Origin: Candidatus Kerfeldbacteria bacterium
GTDB taxonomy: Bacteria; Patescibacteriota; Patescibacteriia; SBBC01; CAIJZX01
Length of the DNA stretch: 51,907 bases
Reading direction: 5' to 3'
Assembly (NCBI GenBank): GCA_903825245.1
Contig: CAIJZX010000037.1
Location: 1 to 51,907, forward strand
The translations under genes were made by a program, and so were the position numbers. The notes beneath the pieces are model-generated. The model saw only the letters and a list, made by a program, of their open reading frames with translations. It did no database searches and had not been told where the DNA came from. How positions within the stretch are numbered: the stretch's first letter is position 1; each line of letters begins with the position of its first letter. Below are positions 13,243 through 20,535 of the stretch, piece after piece.

Positions 13243-14298
13243 CTACTTTAAATCAGATGGATTGACCATGTAGGCCATGGCCGTTTCCTCGGAGATGATG
13301 CCGTCGCCGAAGAGTTTCTTGATGTTCTGATCCATGGTGAACATGCCGTCTTCAGCCGAGGTTTGAATTGCGGTTTTAATTTGTGGAACTTTATTCTCGC
13401 GAATCAAGTTCGCGATTGCCGGTGTATTGATAAGTACTTCTCGCGCGGCAACACGGCCACCGTTGATGCCGGGCAATAGTTGCTGCGAAATAATTCCTTT
13501 TAGGAAGAGCGAAATTTGTAATCGCACCTGCGATTGTTGGTACGGCGGGAAGACATCAATGATACGGTCAATGGTTTGGGCGGCATTGAGGGTGTGGAGT
13601 GTAGCTAGGACGAGGTGTCCAGTTTCGGCCAGGGTAATCGTCGAAGCAATGGTTTCTAAGTCGCGCATTTCGCCGACCATAATCACATTCGGATCTTGGC
13701 GCAAGACGTGTTTCAGTCCTTGGGTGAAGGACATGATATCCGTGCCGAGTTGGCGCTGCTTGATGATCGCTTTCTTCGGCGCATAGACAAATTCGATGGG
13801 GTCTTCAAGGGTGACAATGTGAGCCGATCGTTCACTATTTATTAAATCAATCATTGCTGCCAGAGTGGTTGATTTTCCCATTCCCGTCGGACCGGTAACC
13901 AGGACTAAGCCTTGCTTCAAGCGCACAAGATCATAAGTAATCGGCGGCATATTCAAGCTAGCCATCGTCGGGATGGTGTTGGAAATGACACGAGCGACAA
14001 GTCCAGCTGATCCTTTTTCCCAGTGCAGGTTAATACGAAAACGCGACAAGCCGGCGATTTCGTACCCGATGTCGAGTTCGCGTTCTGTATCAAAAACTTC
14101 CTTTTGTTCGGGCGTACAAAGGCTGTAGCAAATATCGAGCGTGTCTTGGGCGGACAATTCTTTTTCGTGCGGGAGTTTCTGTAATTCGCCGTCGACGCGA
14201 ATGACCGGCGGCATATTTTCGACAATATGAATATCCGACGCGCCCTTCTCAACGGCGGTCGTGAATATGCTATCAATAAACTTGGTTGTTGTAGGCAT
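13243..14298 (-). CDS. pilT: PilT-family twitching-motility ATPase
   Basis: 351 aa, standard length. Walker A GPTGMGKST (about 136-144), Asp box TLEDPIEF (about 163-170), Walker B-like VIMVGEMRD (about 205-213) and His box LATLHTLNAAQTIDRIIDVF (about 231-250). The VGEMRD sequence matches the AIRAGE-region signature of retraction ATPases. It should power disassembly of type IV pili at the membrane. No other pilus gene is in the window. A leader of about 15 nt lies between the promoter start and the ATG. Confidence 0.92.
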   Translation of the reverse strand: MPTTTKFIDSIFTTAVEKGASDIHIVENMPPVIRVDGELQKLPHEKELSAQDTLDICYSLCTPEQKEVFDTERELDIGYEIAGLSRFRINLHWEKGSAGLVARVISNTIPTMASLNMPPITYDLVRLKQGLVLVTGPTGMGKSTTLAAMIDLINSERSAHIVTLEDPIEFVYAPKKAIIKQRQLGTDIMSFTQGLKHVLRQDPNVIMVGEMRDLETIASTITLAETGHLVLATLHTLNAAQTIDRIIDVFPPYQQSQVRLQISLFLKGIISQQLLPGINGGRVAAREVLINTPAIANLIRENKVPQIKTAIQTSAEDGMFTMDQNIKKLFGDGIISEETAMAYMVNPSDLK

Positions 14299-14319
14299 GT
14301 TTTTTCTTTTAGTATACGT

Positions 14320-14348
14320 AGTCTATCATATTTTATGGGTTTTGTCAA
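14320..14348 (-). promoter_or_regulatory. Promoter of pilT
   Basis: Minus strand TTGACA (14343-14348), 17-nt spacer ending in TGA, TAGACT (14320-14325): an extended -10 of the TGATAG type. Confidence 0.7.
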
Positions 14349-14457
14349 TAAGTTTTAAACGTCAAAAATATGTTTAATAATTGAATGCTGTCGCTGTAAA
14401 AAAAGAATATATCGATATTTATCTTGTCGTTCTAGCAGCAAATCTGCTTACCAAGAA

Positions 14458-14486
14458 TTGACAAAACAGTGAAGTTGTGATAGCAT
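14458..14486 (+). promoter_or_regulatory. Promoter of the NUDIX gene
   Basis: TTGACA (14458-14463), 17-nt spacer ending in TGTGA, TAGCAT (14481-14486). Confidence 0.7.
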
Positions 14487-14532
14487 GTTTTGTTTTACAA
14501 CAATTGCTATTCCTTTATTACAGGAGGGAGTT

Positions 14533-14967
14533 ATGCCAGACTGCTCGTTTGGCACTATCCCTTTCCGAGTAGAATTAGGGATAGTGTATTTTCTGCTCGT
14601 TTGGGAAACCTGGGGAAAAGGTATGTGGAACTTTCCCAAGGGCCACGCCGAAGAAGGCGAAACTCATTTGCAGACAGCCCTTCGTGAACTGAAGGAAGAA
14701 ACTGGATTCCTTCCGCTCGAAGTGATTGTACATGAGCCCTTGGTACGAACGTATTCGTTCGAGCATCAGGGTCACACTATTCATCGGCGGTTGGAGTACT
14801 TCTTAGTACGTGTGGCTGAACAAGAGGTTCAACTTCAGTCGAGTGAAGTCAGTAATAGTCGGTGGATGACGCTCGAGGAGCTGTTGGCGGTCACGCCCTT
14901 CGCAGAGTTGCAAGAGTCGGCTCGGCAGGCGCAAAGCATAGTACAGAAGGTCGGGGGTAACGCGTAA
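14533..14967 (+). CDS. NUDIX hydrolase (144 aa)
   Basis: The track starts at 14485, but ATG 14533 has AGGAGGGAG 4-5 nt upstream and is the better start (MPDCSFGTIPFRVELGIVYF). The Nudix box is complete: GHAEEGETHLQTALRELKEETG (22 residues; first part GHAEEGE, second REL-EETG), preceded by WNFPKGHAEEG as in diadenosine-polyphosphate hydrolases. NUDIX enzymes cleave nucleoside diphosphate-linked compounds using Mg2+. The WxFPKG motif favours an Ap4A-type or housecleaning role. Its terminator overlaps the stop codon region. Confidence 0.88.
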   Translation: MPDCSFGTIPFRVELGIVYFLLVWETWGKGMWNFPKGHAEEGETHLQTALRELKEETGFLPLEVIVHEPLVRTYSFEHQGHTIHRRLEYFLVRVAEQEVQLQSSEVSNSRWMTLEELLAVTPFAELQESARQAQSIVQKVGGNA

Positions 14968-14983
14968 TGGCGACCCTCTTTTT
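14953..14983 (+). terminator. Terminator overlapping the NUDIX stop codon
   Basis: GGGGGT ... ACCCTC followed by TTTTT; the stop TAA is in the loop. Stem is short and includes one G-U pair. Confidence 0.5.
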
Positions 14984-15016
14984 GCTTTAAATATTTCTGG
15001 GGTGGCTAACGGTTTC

Positions 15017-15862
15017 CTACTCTAAGCGAAACGTTACCGTGCCAGTATATGTTTTCCCCGGCTTCACCAGCTCCGGGTCATCGACTAACCCGCCAGCATT
15101 TCGCATCACCGGTTCAACACACACAAAATCTTTCCCCGGCTGCGACCAAACCCACAACTTTTTATATTCTGAGGAAATATCCATGACCAAAGTCCCAAGA
15201 TCAGGAATGTGTACACGAATAACCGCTGATGGATCTTTGACTTTCGGATTATCGATGTTCACCGCTTTGCCATTGGCCCACTGTTTAACCGATTCCTCAA
15301 CAACGTCTCCGCCCGGGAATTGGAATTGAATATCGCCCTTCTTTTCTGTGGGGACAGGAAAGTATGGATGGAGACCCATGGATAGTGGCAGGTCGTGCTC
15401 TTTCTCTTGATTCGTAACGGACTGGGTTAGCGCTAGCGATCCATCATCGGAAAATTTACCCTCCATTCGGAGTACGTGATCATAAGGAAAAACGCGCCGG
15501 CTCTCTTCGTCAGCTACTAATGTTTGTGTAAATATGTTTGGTTCCACTCCTTGCTCCCCATTCCAGCTCTTTGCATCGCGGGCGAACCCGTGTTGTTTCA
15601 AACCGGGGAATTTTGAATTATCAATTGGGCCAGCGTTCGGAAATAGGATCGGTATGCCGCCCTTCACATTTTTTGTCGCATCGTTGAATGTTTCCTCGTC
15701 GATGTACAACAGTTCAACAAGCTGATCGTCTCGCAGTAATTTGATGGAGGTAATAATACCGCCTCGTTCTGGAGAATATGAAGCCTCACCCCATGGAGTG
15801 CGAAGAGTCTCGACTCGTGGTGACTGTGGTTCTCGGAAATCAGAGGAAGCAATCTCGTTCAT
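15017..15862 (-). CDS. Aldose 1-epimerase-like (galactose-mutarotase fold) protein
   Basis: 281 aa. Family landmarks: ILFPNAGPIDN (about 71-81), KQHGFARD (about 88-95, the substrate-binding His), MGLHPYFPV (about 161-169, catalytic-His region) and FVCVEPV (about 244-250, with the catalytic Glu). Such enzymes interconvert anomers of sugars or sugar phosphates. Substrate not determinable. The track start MNEIASSDFREPQSP is plausible. Monocistronic; no promoter identified with confidence. Confidence 0.85.
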   Translation of the reverse strand: MNEIASSDFREPQSPRVETLRTPWGEASYSPERGGIITSIKLLRDDQLVELLYIDEETFNDATKNVKGGIPILFPNAGPIDNSKFPGLKQHGFARDAKSWNGEQGVEPNIFTQTLVADEESRRVFPYDHVLRMEGKFSDDGSLALTQSVTNQEKEHDLPLSMGLHPYFPVPTEKKGDIQFQFPGGDVVEESVKQWANGKAVNIDNPKVKDPSAVIRVHIPDLGTLVMDISSEYKKLWVWSQPGKDFVCVEPVMRNAGGLVDDPELVKPGKTYTGTVTFRLE

Positions 15863-15977
15863 AATCCAGTCCGGAATATTTTCTGGGGTCAGAGTTCAAG
15901 AAGTAAACTAACCCGGCTAATGGACGTTTTATAGGATTCGGTTTATCTTCAGAGAGTTCTGACGTCCTTGGCTCTAA

Positions 15978-16208
15978 TTAACCAATATGCTCGGGCTTGA
16001 ATGGACTATATAACTTATCCAGGTATTCAGTTGTGTTTTCAGACAAAACCCCATTATTCTCGATCTCTTTGTAAGCCGCATCAACTGCTTGACGAACATC
16101 TTCTAATTGTTCTCCAAGAATTTCGGGGTTTTCTTCTAAAAGACTTTTTAACCTCAAGAGGGTGTAATCCCGCTCAATATCTCGATCTGGTTCTTGTTCT
16201 TGTTCCAT
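15978..16208 (-). CDS. Small acidic hypothetical protein (76 aa)
   Basis: Not recognised. Highly charged and predicted helical (MEQEQEPDRDIERDYTLLRL, LEDVRQAVDAAYKEIENN), soluble, with no signal peptide. On the minus strand TATAAT lies 5 nt before the ATG, so the mRNA may be leaderless. It stands between the epimerase-like gene and the tRNA-His locus. Confidence 0.6.
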   Translation of the reverse strand: MEQEQEPDRDIERDYTLLRLKSLLEENPEILGEQLEDVRQAVDAAYKEIENNGVLSENTTEYLDKLYSPFKPEHIG

Positions 16209-16244
16209 ACTATATTATATATTATTTACTAATCAATGAAGGTT

Positions 16245-16330
16245 GGGGTGGCTATCCCCGTATCCCAACTGCGTCGGGTACGGGGCAGGCGGGATACGTC
16301 GTCGATTTGTATTATGCCCGCGCGGGTGGG
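16245..16330 (-). other. tRNA-His 3'-end-like trailer
   Basis: On the minus strand this segment ends GATAGCCACCCCA, identical to the 3' end of tRNA-His over 13 nt including the CCA. The T arm is replaced by a longer hairpin, CCCCGTACCC...GGGATACGGGG. It lies about 25-110 nt downstream of the intact tRNA. A companion 5'-half copy lies upstream (16476-16529). Confidence 0.55.
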
Positions 16331-16353
16331 TGTCACCCCAGACAAAAATTGTC

Positions 16354-16428
16354 TGGGGTGGCTATCGGGGTTCGAACCCGAGATAAAGGCTCCACAGGCC
16401 TCTGTGTTACCACTACACCATAGCCACC
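16354..16428 (-). tRNA. tRNA-His(GUG)
   Basis: Acceptor GTGGCTA/TAGCCAC with the extra G at -1 opposite C73, anticodon arm AGGC-CTGTGGA-GCCT (anticodon GTG), T arm CGGG-TTCGAAC-CCCG. The genome sequence continues CCA after C73. A 10-bp hairpin CACCCCAGAC-AATTTTT-GTCTGGGGTG (16334-16360) starts inside the acceptor 3' strand and would compete with the acceptor stem. Confidence 0.93.
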
Positions 16429-16475
16429 CGTGCGGACACGATTATGAGATTTGAAAAGGTTTAGGCCAGCGCCTG

Positions 16476-16529
16476 CCCCGTAAAACGCTCGGCGTTTTTC
16501 GGGGTGTTACCACTATCGCCTATGCCACC
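16476..16529 (-). other. tRNA-His 5'-half-like leader
   Basis: Minus strand GGTGGCATAGGCGATAGTGG followed by TAACAC resembles the 5' half of tRNA-His (GGTGGCTATGGTGTAGTGG-TAACAC). It then runs into a strong hairpin CCCCG-AAAAACGC-CGA-GCGTTTT-ACGGGG in place of the anticodon arm. Upstream of the intact tRNA on the same strand. Confidence 0.5.
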
Positions 16530-16628
16530 ATGTGTAGGCGGATTTTCCCAAAAAAAAGACATATTGTCAACCCAACATCGCTTTTTCTTACGTATAACGT
16601 TTTTCGGTCGGCGCTGAGGTAGTCGAGT

Positions 16629-16656
16629 TTGTCTTTTTGCTAAAGTACAGTAGTAT
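16629..16656 (+). promoter_or_regulatory. Promoter of the tRNA-Arg(UCU) locus
   Basis: TTGTCT (16629-16634), 16-nt spacer, TAGTAT (16651-16656). Start predicted near 16663. Confidence 0.5.
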
Positions 16657-16662
16657 AGAGGC

Positions 16663-16742
16663 ACGCGTGCCCCTCCCTCGGCGCACTCGGGATAAATTCC
16701 GCACAACCGATTGTTGAGGATATTTGTTCAGACTTGTGTAGC
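16663..16742 (+). other. Structured leader of tRNA-Arg(UCU)
   Basis: Contains GTGCCCC (16667-16673), complementary to GGGGCAC at 16865-16871 in the trailer. It then has CTCG...CGGGATAAATTCCGCACAA, which matches CGGGATAAACTCCGCCCAA in the leader of tRNA-Arg(UCG). ACTTGTG just before the tRNA pairs with CACAAGT just after it. Confidence 0.5.
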
Positions 16743-16817
16743 GGCCCTATAGTTCAACGGATAGAACACCGGACTTCTAAGCCGGTTATGGAGGTTCGAT
16801 TCCTCCTGGGGCCACCA
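16743..16817 (+). tRNA. tRNA-Arg(UCU)
   Basis: Acceptor GGCCCTA/TGGGGCC with one G-U pair, discriminator A and encoded CCA. Anticodon arm CCGGA-CTTCTAA-GCCGG gives anticodon TCT (with an A-G mismatch closing the loop). T arm GGAGG-TTCGATT-CCTCC. Third distinct flank style: 7-bp ACTTGTG/CACAAGT beyond a short internal loop. Confidence 0.92.
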
Positions 16818-16837
16818 CACAAGTTTGATAAAATAAG

Positions 16838-16873
16838 CCCGTGATGATGGTTCAACTCCATCCGGGGGCACCA
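16838..16873 (+). other. Orphan tRNA 3'-half (T arm, acceptor strand, CCA)
   Basis: The sequence has a perfect T arm GATGG-TTCAACT-CCATC, then CGGGGGC-A-CCA, but no D or anticodon arm before it. It starts AAGCCCG, like the post-anticodon part of tRNA-Arg(UCU). The leader GCCCCT (from 16669) could serve as its 5' acceptor strand across the intact tRNA. Confidence 0.6.
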
Positions 16874-16907
16874 TACTGTGTTATTTCGTCATTGTACAAA
16901 ATGTATC

Positions 16908-17378
16908 ATGGAAACCGAAAGGTCACACGAAGAAACGGAAACCCATCGCGTCATTGAAGGCGACGGCGCATTTGCCAGGATTTCGGTTCAGGAATCGGAG
17001 AAAAAAGTTTTTATCGAAGACATTGAATCCGAGCAAACGGGACAGGGCGCAGGATCCCAGCTTCTCAACACGATCAAAACCGAATATCCGGACTACAGCA
17101 TTGAAGGTATCGCCATGCCATATGATCGGCAAAATCCACATGAAGAAGTAAAAGAAGAGGATATAGAAAAAGTTATACTCCTTGAATCGGAAGCAGACTA
17201 TCGGACGCTGAGCGATGCAGAAAAAGAATTCGTAGCGAGAATCCGCCAGCAACACAAATCTCAATCAACGTTCGATCCATTTACTCGGCTCATCAAGTTT
17301 TATCGAGAGAATAACTTCGAGATTGGCGTCGGCGGCCATTTTTTTTCACAACCGCCGCATCAATTACGAAAGGTGTAA
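16908..17378 (+). CDS. GNAT-like acetyltransferase-fold protein
   Basis: 156 aa from ATG 16908. The track's GTG at 16878 overlaps the putative -10 TACAAA, which lies 7 nt before this ATG, so a leaderless start is favoured. The acetyl-CoA loop is EQTGQGAGSQLL (Q/R-x-x-G-x-G/A). The C-terminal IKFYRENNFEIGVGGHFF resembles the closing strand of GNAT proteins. Between them lies a long charged stretch (NPHEEVKEEDIEKVILLESE), which is unusual. Substrate unknown. Confidence 0.65.
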   Translation: METERSHEETETHRVIEGDGAFARISVQESEKKVFIEDIESEQTGQGAGSQLLNTIKTEYPDYSIEGIAMPYDRQNPHEEVKEEDIEKVILLESEADYRTLSDAEKEFVARIRQQHKSQSTFDPFTRLIKFYRENNFEIGVGGHFFSQPPHQLRKV

Positions 17379-17404
17379 GCGGGCAGAACCAACGCTGTTT
17401 CATT

Positions 17405-18112
17405 ATGGCCATTACGAACCCCCGACAACTTCTCTCGGCGCCGACTGCTCGTGAACCTCTCGAGCGGAAAACCTCCTTTTTACAGTTTATGCTTGTGCCG
17501 GCGTTGTTTGCAGTGCTGGCAATCGTCGTGGCAGGAGGATCGTGGTTTTTGCTACGACCACAACCGTTCGTGACGGCGCAAATAACCACCTCCACAGTTC
17601 GCGCGGGAGATGTCATCACAGTAGTAGCTATGTATCGAAATGCAAAAAACCTCGGTGTTGATGAAAACGCACTTTCTGTCACGGATGTCAGCGGTCATGA
17701 TGTAACTCTGCACGACCTTATGGATCAACCAATGTTCACTGATCAGGTTGAGGCTTCGCAGCAGGGGTTACTTGGTACATCAACAGTCGAACAACGACGA
17801 CAGTGGGGTAATTCAATGCAACATTCGCTAGGGCTGCTGTCCGGCTTTTCTGTTGGCGGTGAGTATGATACCGCTAGTGCCTATGCATCGTCGCTCTCCG
17901 AGGGAGAGACTGCGCCGTATGTGGCAAAACTTATCTCATGTCCGACAATTCCAGTAGACGTAGTGCCAACGACCATCACCAAGGAATATCATATTATTGT
18001 CCTTCCACAGACGCCGCCGGGACAGTATATTGTTTCTATTCCGACAATTTTTTTCTGTGGAAGTTCGGCGCCTTCGCTGTCGTATTCGGTGACAGTTGAA
18101 GCGGGGGAATAG
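17405..18112 (+). CDS. Membrane-anchored extracellular hypothetical protein (235 aa)
   Basis: A cytoplasmic N-terminus (about 25 aa) is followed by one hydrophobic helix FMLVPALFAVLAIVVAGGSW (about 28-47). The extracellular region starts with a beta-type segment (AQITTSTVRAGDVITVVAMY) and ends VSIPTIFFCGSSAPSLSYSV. Two Cys (ISCP and FFCG) could form a disulphide, in keeping with the DsbA-like gene nearby. No family recognised. It precedes the 548-aa membrane protein gene by about 80 nt, which has its own promoter. Confidence 0.7.
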   Translation: MAITNPRQLLSAPTAREPLERKTSFLQFMLVPALFAVLAIVVAGGSWFLLRPQPFVTAQITTSTVRAGDVITVVAMYRNAKNLGVDENALSVTDVSGHDVTLHDLMDQPMFTDQVEASQQGLLGTSTVEQRRQWGNSMQHSLGLLSGFSVGGEYDTASAYASSLSEGETAPYVAKLISCPTIPVDVVPTTITKEYHIIVLPQTPPGQYIVSIPTIFFCGSSAPSLSYSVTVEAGE

Positions 18113-18132
18113 CGAACAGAAAAACAAATAAC

Positions 18133-18161
18133 TTGCTTTCCTTGTTGATTTATGGTACAAT
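18133..18161 (+). promoter_or_regulatory. Promoter of the 548-aa membrane protein gene
   Basis: TTGCTT (18133-18138), 17-nt spacer, TACAAT (18156-18161). Leader of about 25 nt. Confidence 0.65.
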
Positions 18162-18193
18162 AGCAATGTTCTGTTACCGAAAATATTTAGCAC

Positions 18194-19840
18194 ATGCCGT
18201 ATCTAACGAAAGTCCAGAAAGCGAGCAGTGAAAAACCGAGATTAACGCAACGTCCGCTCTCTGATGCGGCGTACCGTACGCTCGAGGCGTTTTCGCGTAC
18301 CCTTCCGAAACCGATTGATGAAAACGTAGCTACGATTGAAGTTCACGATACAATTTCGAATGTTGCCTGGGCGTACGAAAAGCTCCGGCAGGCTATCGAT
18401 TACCAGGACGAACACTTGTTGCGGAAGAACGCGATCGAGCGGATGCTCAAGCGCCGCTTAGTGGCGGGCGTGACCGCCGACACCGTTGCTGAACCGTTAA
18501 TTCTCGAACTTATCCGTGGCCGGTATCTACCGAACGCCACATTACCGGTGACGCTCATCGCTCAAACAGCGGAAATACTGAATCGGGCGATTCACCTGTG
18601 GACGCAGGTGCCTCACTTGACGCACGAGGAGCATGACCAACTCTTCAATTGGTACGTCGGCATTTTATCAGTGGAAATTAATGAATTACTCTCGCCAACT
18701 GAGCATGATGAGGCACTACTTCAGCTCATGTACCGTGTTACGCATCGGGATATCATTTTCGATGAATCGCACCTCAGCGAACAAGAAAAGAACACCCAAC
18801 TGTATATTGCTATCCATCGCGCACTCCTGAAGTCTGATCAGAACATTATTCGCTTCCACTTAGCGGTTCGCCAGTATCCGGAATGGACGGCTATGACACC
18901 GCAGGCAGTTACATCTTTAGCGCATCAATTGCCGGCAATTCGTGCTTCTGTAGAAGCACAGTTAATGCATCCGGTTGGCGATCTACTCCAACGGATAATG
19001 AAGAACTACACGATCATCTTTTTAGTGTTTGACGATATTGCACGACAATATGGCGTTGAAGCTGCACAAAAAATGAGTTTTCAGGAGGAGCTTATTAACG
19101 ACATCAAGCAGGCGTACGCGAATCGCCGAAAAAACATCCTCGGAAAAATTACACGAAGCATTATTCGGTCCATTATCTACGTCTTCCTAACAAAAATGTT
19201 CTTACTGGTGTTAATCGAAGTACCGGTCGAAAAGATTATTTATGCTCACGGCGCTACGAATTACGTTCCATTGATCATCAATGTTTCCTTTCCGCCATTG
19301 TTGCTCTTTTTGCTCGGTATATCTATCCGACCGGCGGGCAAGAAAAATGAGGTGGGAGTTGTCGAGAAAGTTACCGCTTTGGTGTACAACGGTGATGAAC
19401 GAAATGCCCTCGTCAAGCCGCGCAAGCCGATTCGCCGCAGTAGTTTCTTTACGAATTTATTCCGGCTAACGTACGCCATTATTTTCGTTATTGTTTTCGC
19501 GGGTATCATCGCCGTCTTATCGATGTTACATTTTACCTTCATCAGTATCATCATTTTCTTACTCTTCCTATCGATTGTCAGCTTTTTCGGTATTCGGGTT
19601 CGATTGCTGTCAAAGGAGCTACTTGTTGTTGACCAACGCGAAAATCTTTTTACGGTGCTCTTCGACTTTTTCACGTTGCCGATCCTTCAGGTTGGCCGTT
19701 GGATTTCTATTCGTGTGCCGAAAATCAACGTTCTCATCTTCTTCCTCGACGTTATCATTGAAGCGCCGTTCAAGGCGTTCCTTGAAGCGTCCGAAGGGTT
19801 CTTCGGGTTCCTACGGGAAAAGAGGGAAGAAATCTATTAG
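18194..19840 (+). CDS. Large membrane hypothetical protein (548 aa)
   Basis: Unrecognised, though its design resembles conserved unnamed Patescibacteria membrane proteins. Residues 1-310 are soluble and helix-rich. Then come about four hydrophobic segments: SIIYVFLTKMFLLVLIEV, VPLIINVSFPPLLLFLLGIS, RLTYAIIFVIVFAGIIAV and FISIIIFLLFLSIVSFFGI. The amphipathic C-terminal region ends GFFGFLREKREEIY. A large N-terminal cytoplasmic domain with a membrane tail suggests a scaffold or regulator, but no function can be assigned. Followed by a palindromic repeat. Confidence 0.8.
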   Translation: MPYLTKVQKASSEKPRLTQRPLSDAAYRTLEAFSRTLPKPIDENVATIEVHDTISNVAWAYEKLRQAIDYQDEHLLRKNAIERMLKRRLVAGVTADTVAEPLILELIRGRYLPNATLPVTLIAQTAEILNRAIHLWTQVPHLTHEEHDQLFNWYVGILSVEINELLSPTEHDEALLQLMYRVTHRDIIFDESHLSEQEKNTQLYIAIHRALLKSDQNIIRFHLAVRQYPEWTAMTPQAVTSLAHQLPAIRASVEAQLMHPVGDLLQRIMKNYTIIFLVFDDIARQYGVEAAQKMSFQEELINDIKQAYANRRKNILGKITRSIIRSIIYVFLTKMFLLVLIEVPVEKIIYAHGATNYVPLIINVSFPPLLLFLLGISIRPAGKKNEVGVVEKVTALVYNGDERNALVKPRKPIRRSSFFTNLFRLTYAIIFVIVFAGIIAVLSMLHFTFISIIIFLLFLSIVSFFGIRVRLLSKELLVVDQRENLFTVLFDFFTLPILQVGRWISIRVPKINVLIFFLDVIIEAPFKAFLEASEGFFGFLREKREEIY

Positions 19841-19848
19841 TGCGATAA

Positions 19849-19910
19849 AGCTTCCCTCCTAAATCAGGAGGAGGGGTGGCCGACAGGCGAGTGGATGGTC
19901 GGGGTAAAAC
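19849..19910 (+). repeat. Interspersed palindromic repeat (CCCTCCT/AGGAGG type)
   Basis: TTCCCTCCT-AAATC-AGGAGGAGGGG followed by a GGTCGGGGT tail. Similar CT-rich palindromes occur at 21355 and in a cluster at 45923-46060. Confidence 0.6.
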
Positions 19911-19918
19911 GTCAGGGC

Positions 19919-19947
19919 TTTGTTTTTTTTTCAAAAGTGTATATACT
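19919..19947 (+). promoter_or_regulatory. Leaderless promoter of the 83-aa gene
   Basis: TTTGTT (19919-19924), 17-nt spacer, TATACT (19942-19947), exactly 6 nt before ATG 19954. Confidence 0.7.
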
Positions 19948-19953
19948 GTCCCC

Positions 19954-20205
19954 ATGGACAACCTGGTTTTCAATTTGAATTCAGTTTTCAATGATGTTAT
20001 CCGCCGCATGGAGGATGAGGGTGCCTTTGATCGCGATGCGTATTACGATTTTGTGACGGAGATTATTGAAGAAAAACGCGAACTCGGTGAAATCACTGAT
20101 GACGACGATATCGACGAAATGATGGAAGTGCTGAAGAAGCGTTGGCCGGATGCTGAAGGTGCACTCCAAAGCGGCCACGGTGACGATATTCTCGACGAGT
20201 CCTAA
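19954..20205 (+). CDS. Small acidic hypothetical protein (83 aa)
   Basis: The track starts at 19876, upstream of the promoter; the real start is ATG 19954 (MDNLVFNLNSVFNDVIRRME). Very acidic and helical: DFVTEIIEEKRELGEITDDD and IDEMMEVLKKRWPD. Unrecognised. The stop overlaps the ATG of the ferredoxin gene by one base (TAATG), so the two are translated together and may act together, for example as a partner protein for the iron-sulphur protein. Confidence 0.7.
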   Translation: MDNLVFNLNSVFNDVIRRMEDEGAFDRDAYYDFVTEIIEEKRELGEITDDDDIDEMMEVLKKRWPDAEGALQSGHGDDILDES

Positions 20206-20459
20206 TGACCGAACAGCAGTCGCAGTCCACCTCGCCAATCATCCGGGTCGAAATCGATCGGGAATTGTGCATTGGTGCGGCTTCGTGTATTGCTGTGGCG
20301 CCAGAAGCGTTTGAACTTGATGGTGAGAATAAAGCGATTACCAAGCCGATGTGGCGTGATTTGACGGATGAACAGCTGTTCAATGCCGCGAAATCCTGCC
20401 CCGTAGCAGCTATCTATCTCTATAATCAACAACAGCAGCGCCTCTATCCTGCGGCGTAA
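20205..20459 (+). CDS. Ferredoxin, probably 3Fe-4S type (84 aa)
   Basis: The family pattern is VEIDRELCIGAASCIAVAPE ... AAKSCPVAAI. The cluster-binding motif reads C-x-x-A-x-x-C with a distant C-P, so the second Cys of a 4Fe-4S CxxCxxC site is Ala. This fits single [3Fe-4S] ferredoxins that feed monooxygenases or other redox enzymes; a 4Fe-4S cluster with another ligand is possible. Coupled to the acidic 83-aa gene. No obvious redox partner is encoded in the window. Confidence 0.82.
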   Translation: MTEQQSQSTSPIIRVEIDRELCIGAASCIAVAPEAFELDGENKAITKPMWRDLTDEQLFNAAKSCPVAAIYLYNQQQQRLYPAA

Positions 20460-20478
20460 ACGTTTCCACATGTCGGGG

Positions 20479-20507
20479 TTGCATCAATTTTCTCATTCGT
20501 CTATACT
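20479..20507 (+). promoter_or_regulatory. Promoter of the DsbA-like gene
   Basis: TTGCAT (20479-20484), 17-nt spacer, TATACT (20502-20507). Confidence 0.7.
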
Positions 20508-20535
20508 ACACTGTGTAGTAGCCTCATCATATTAA

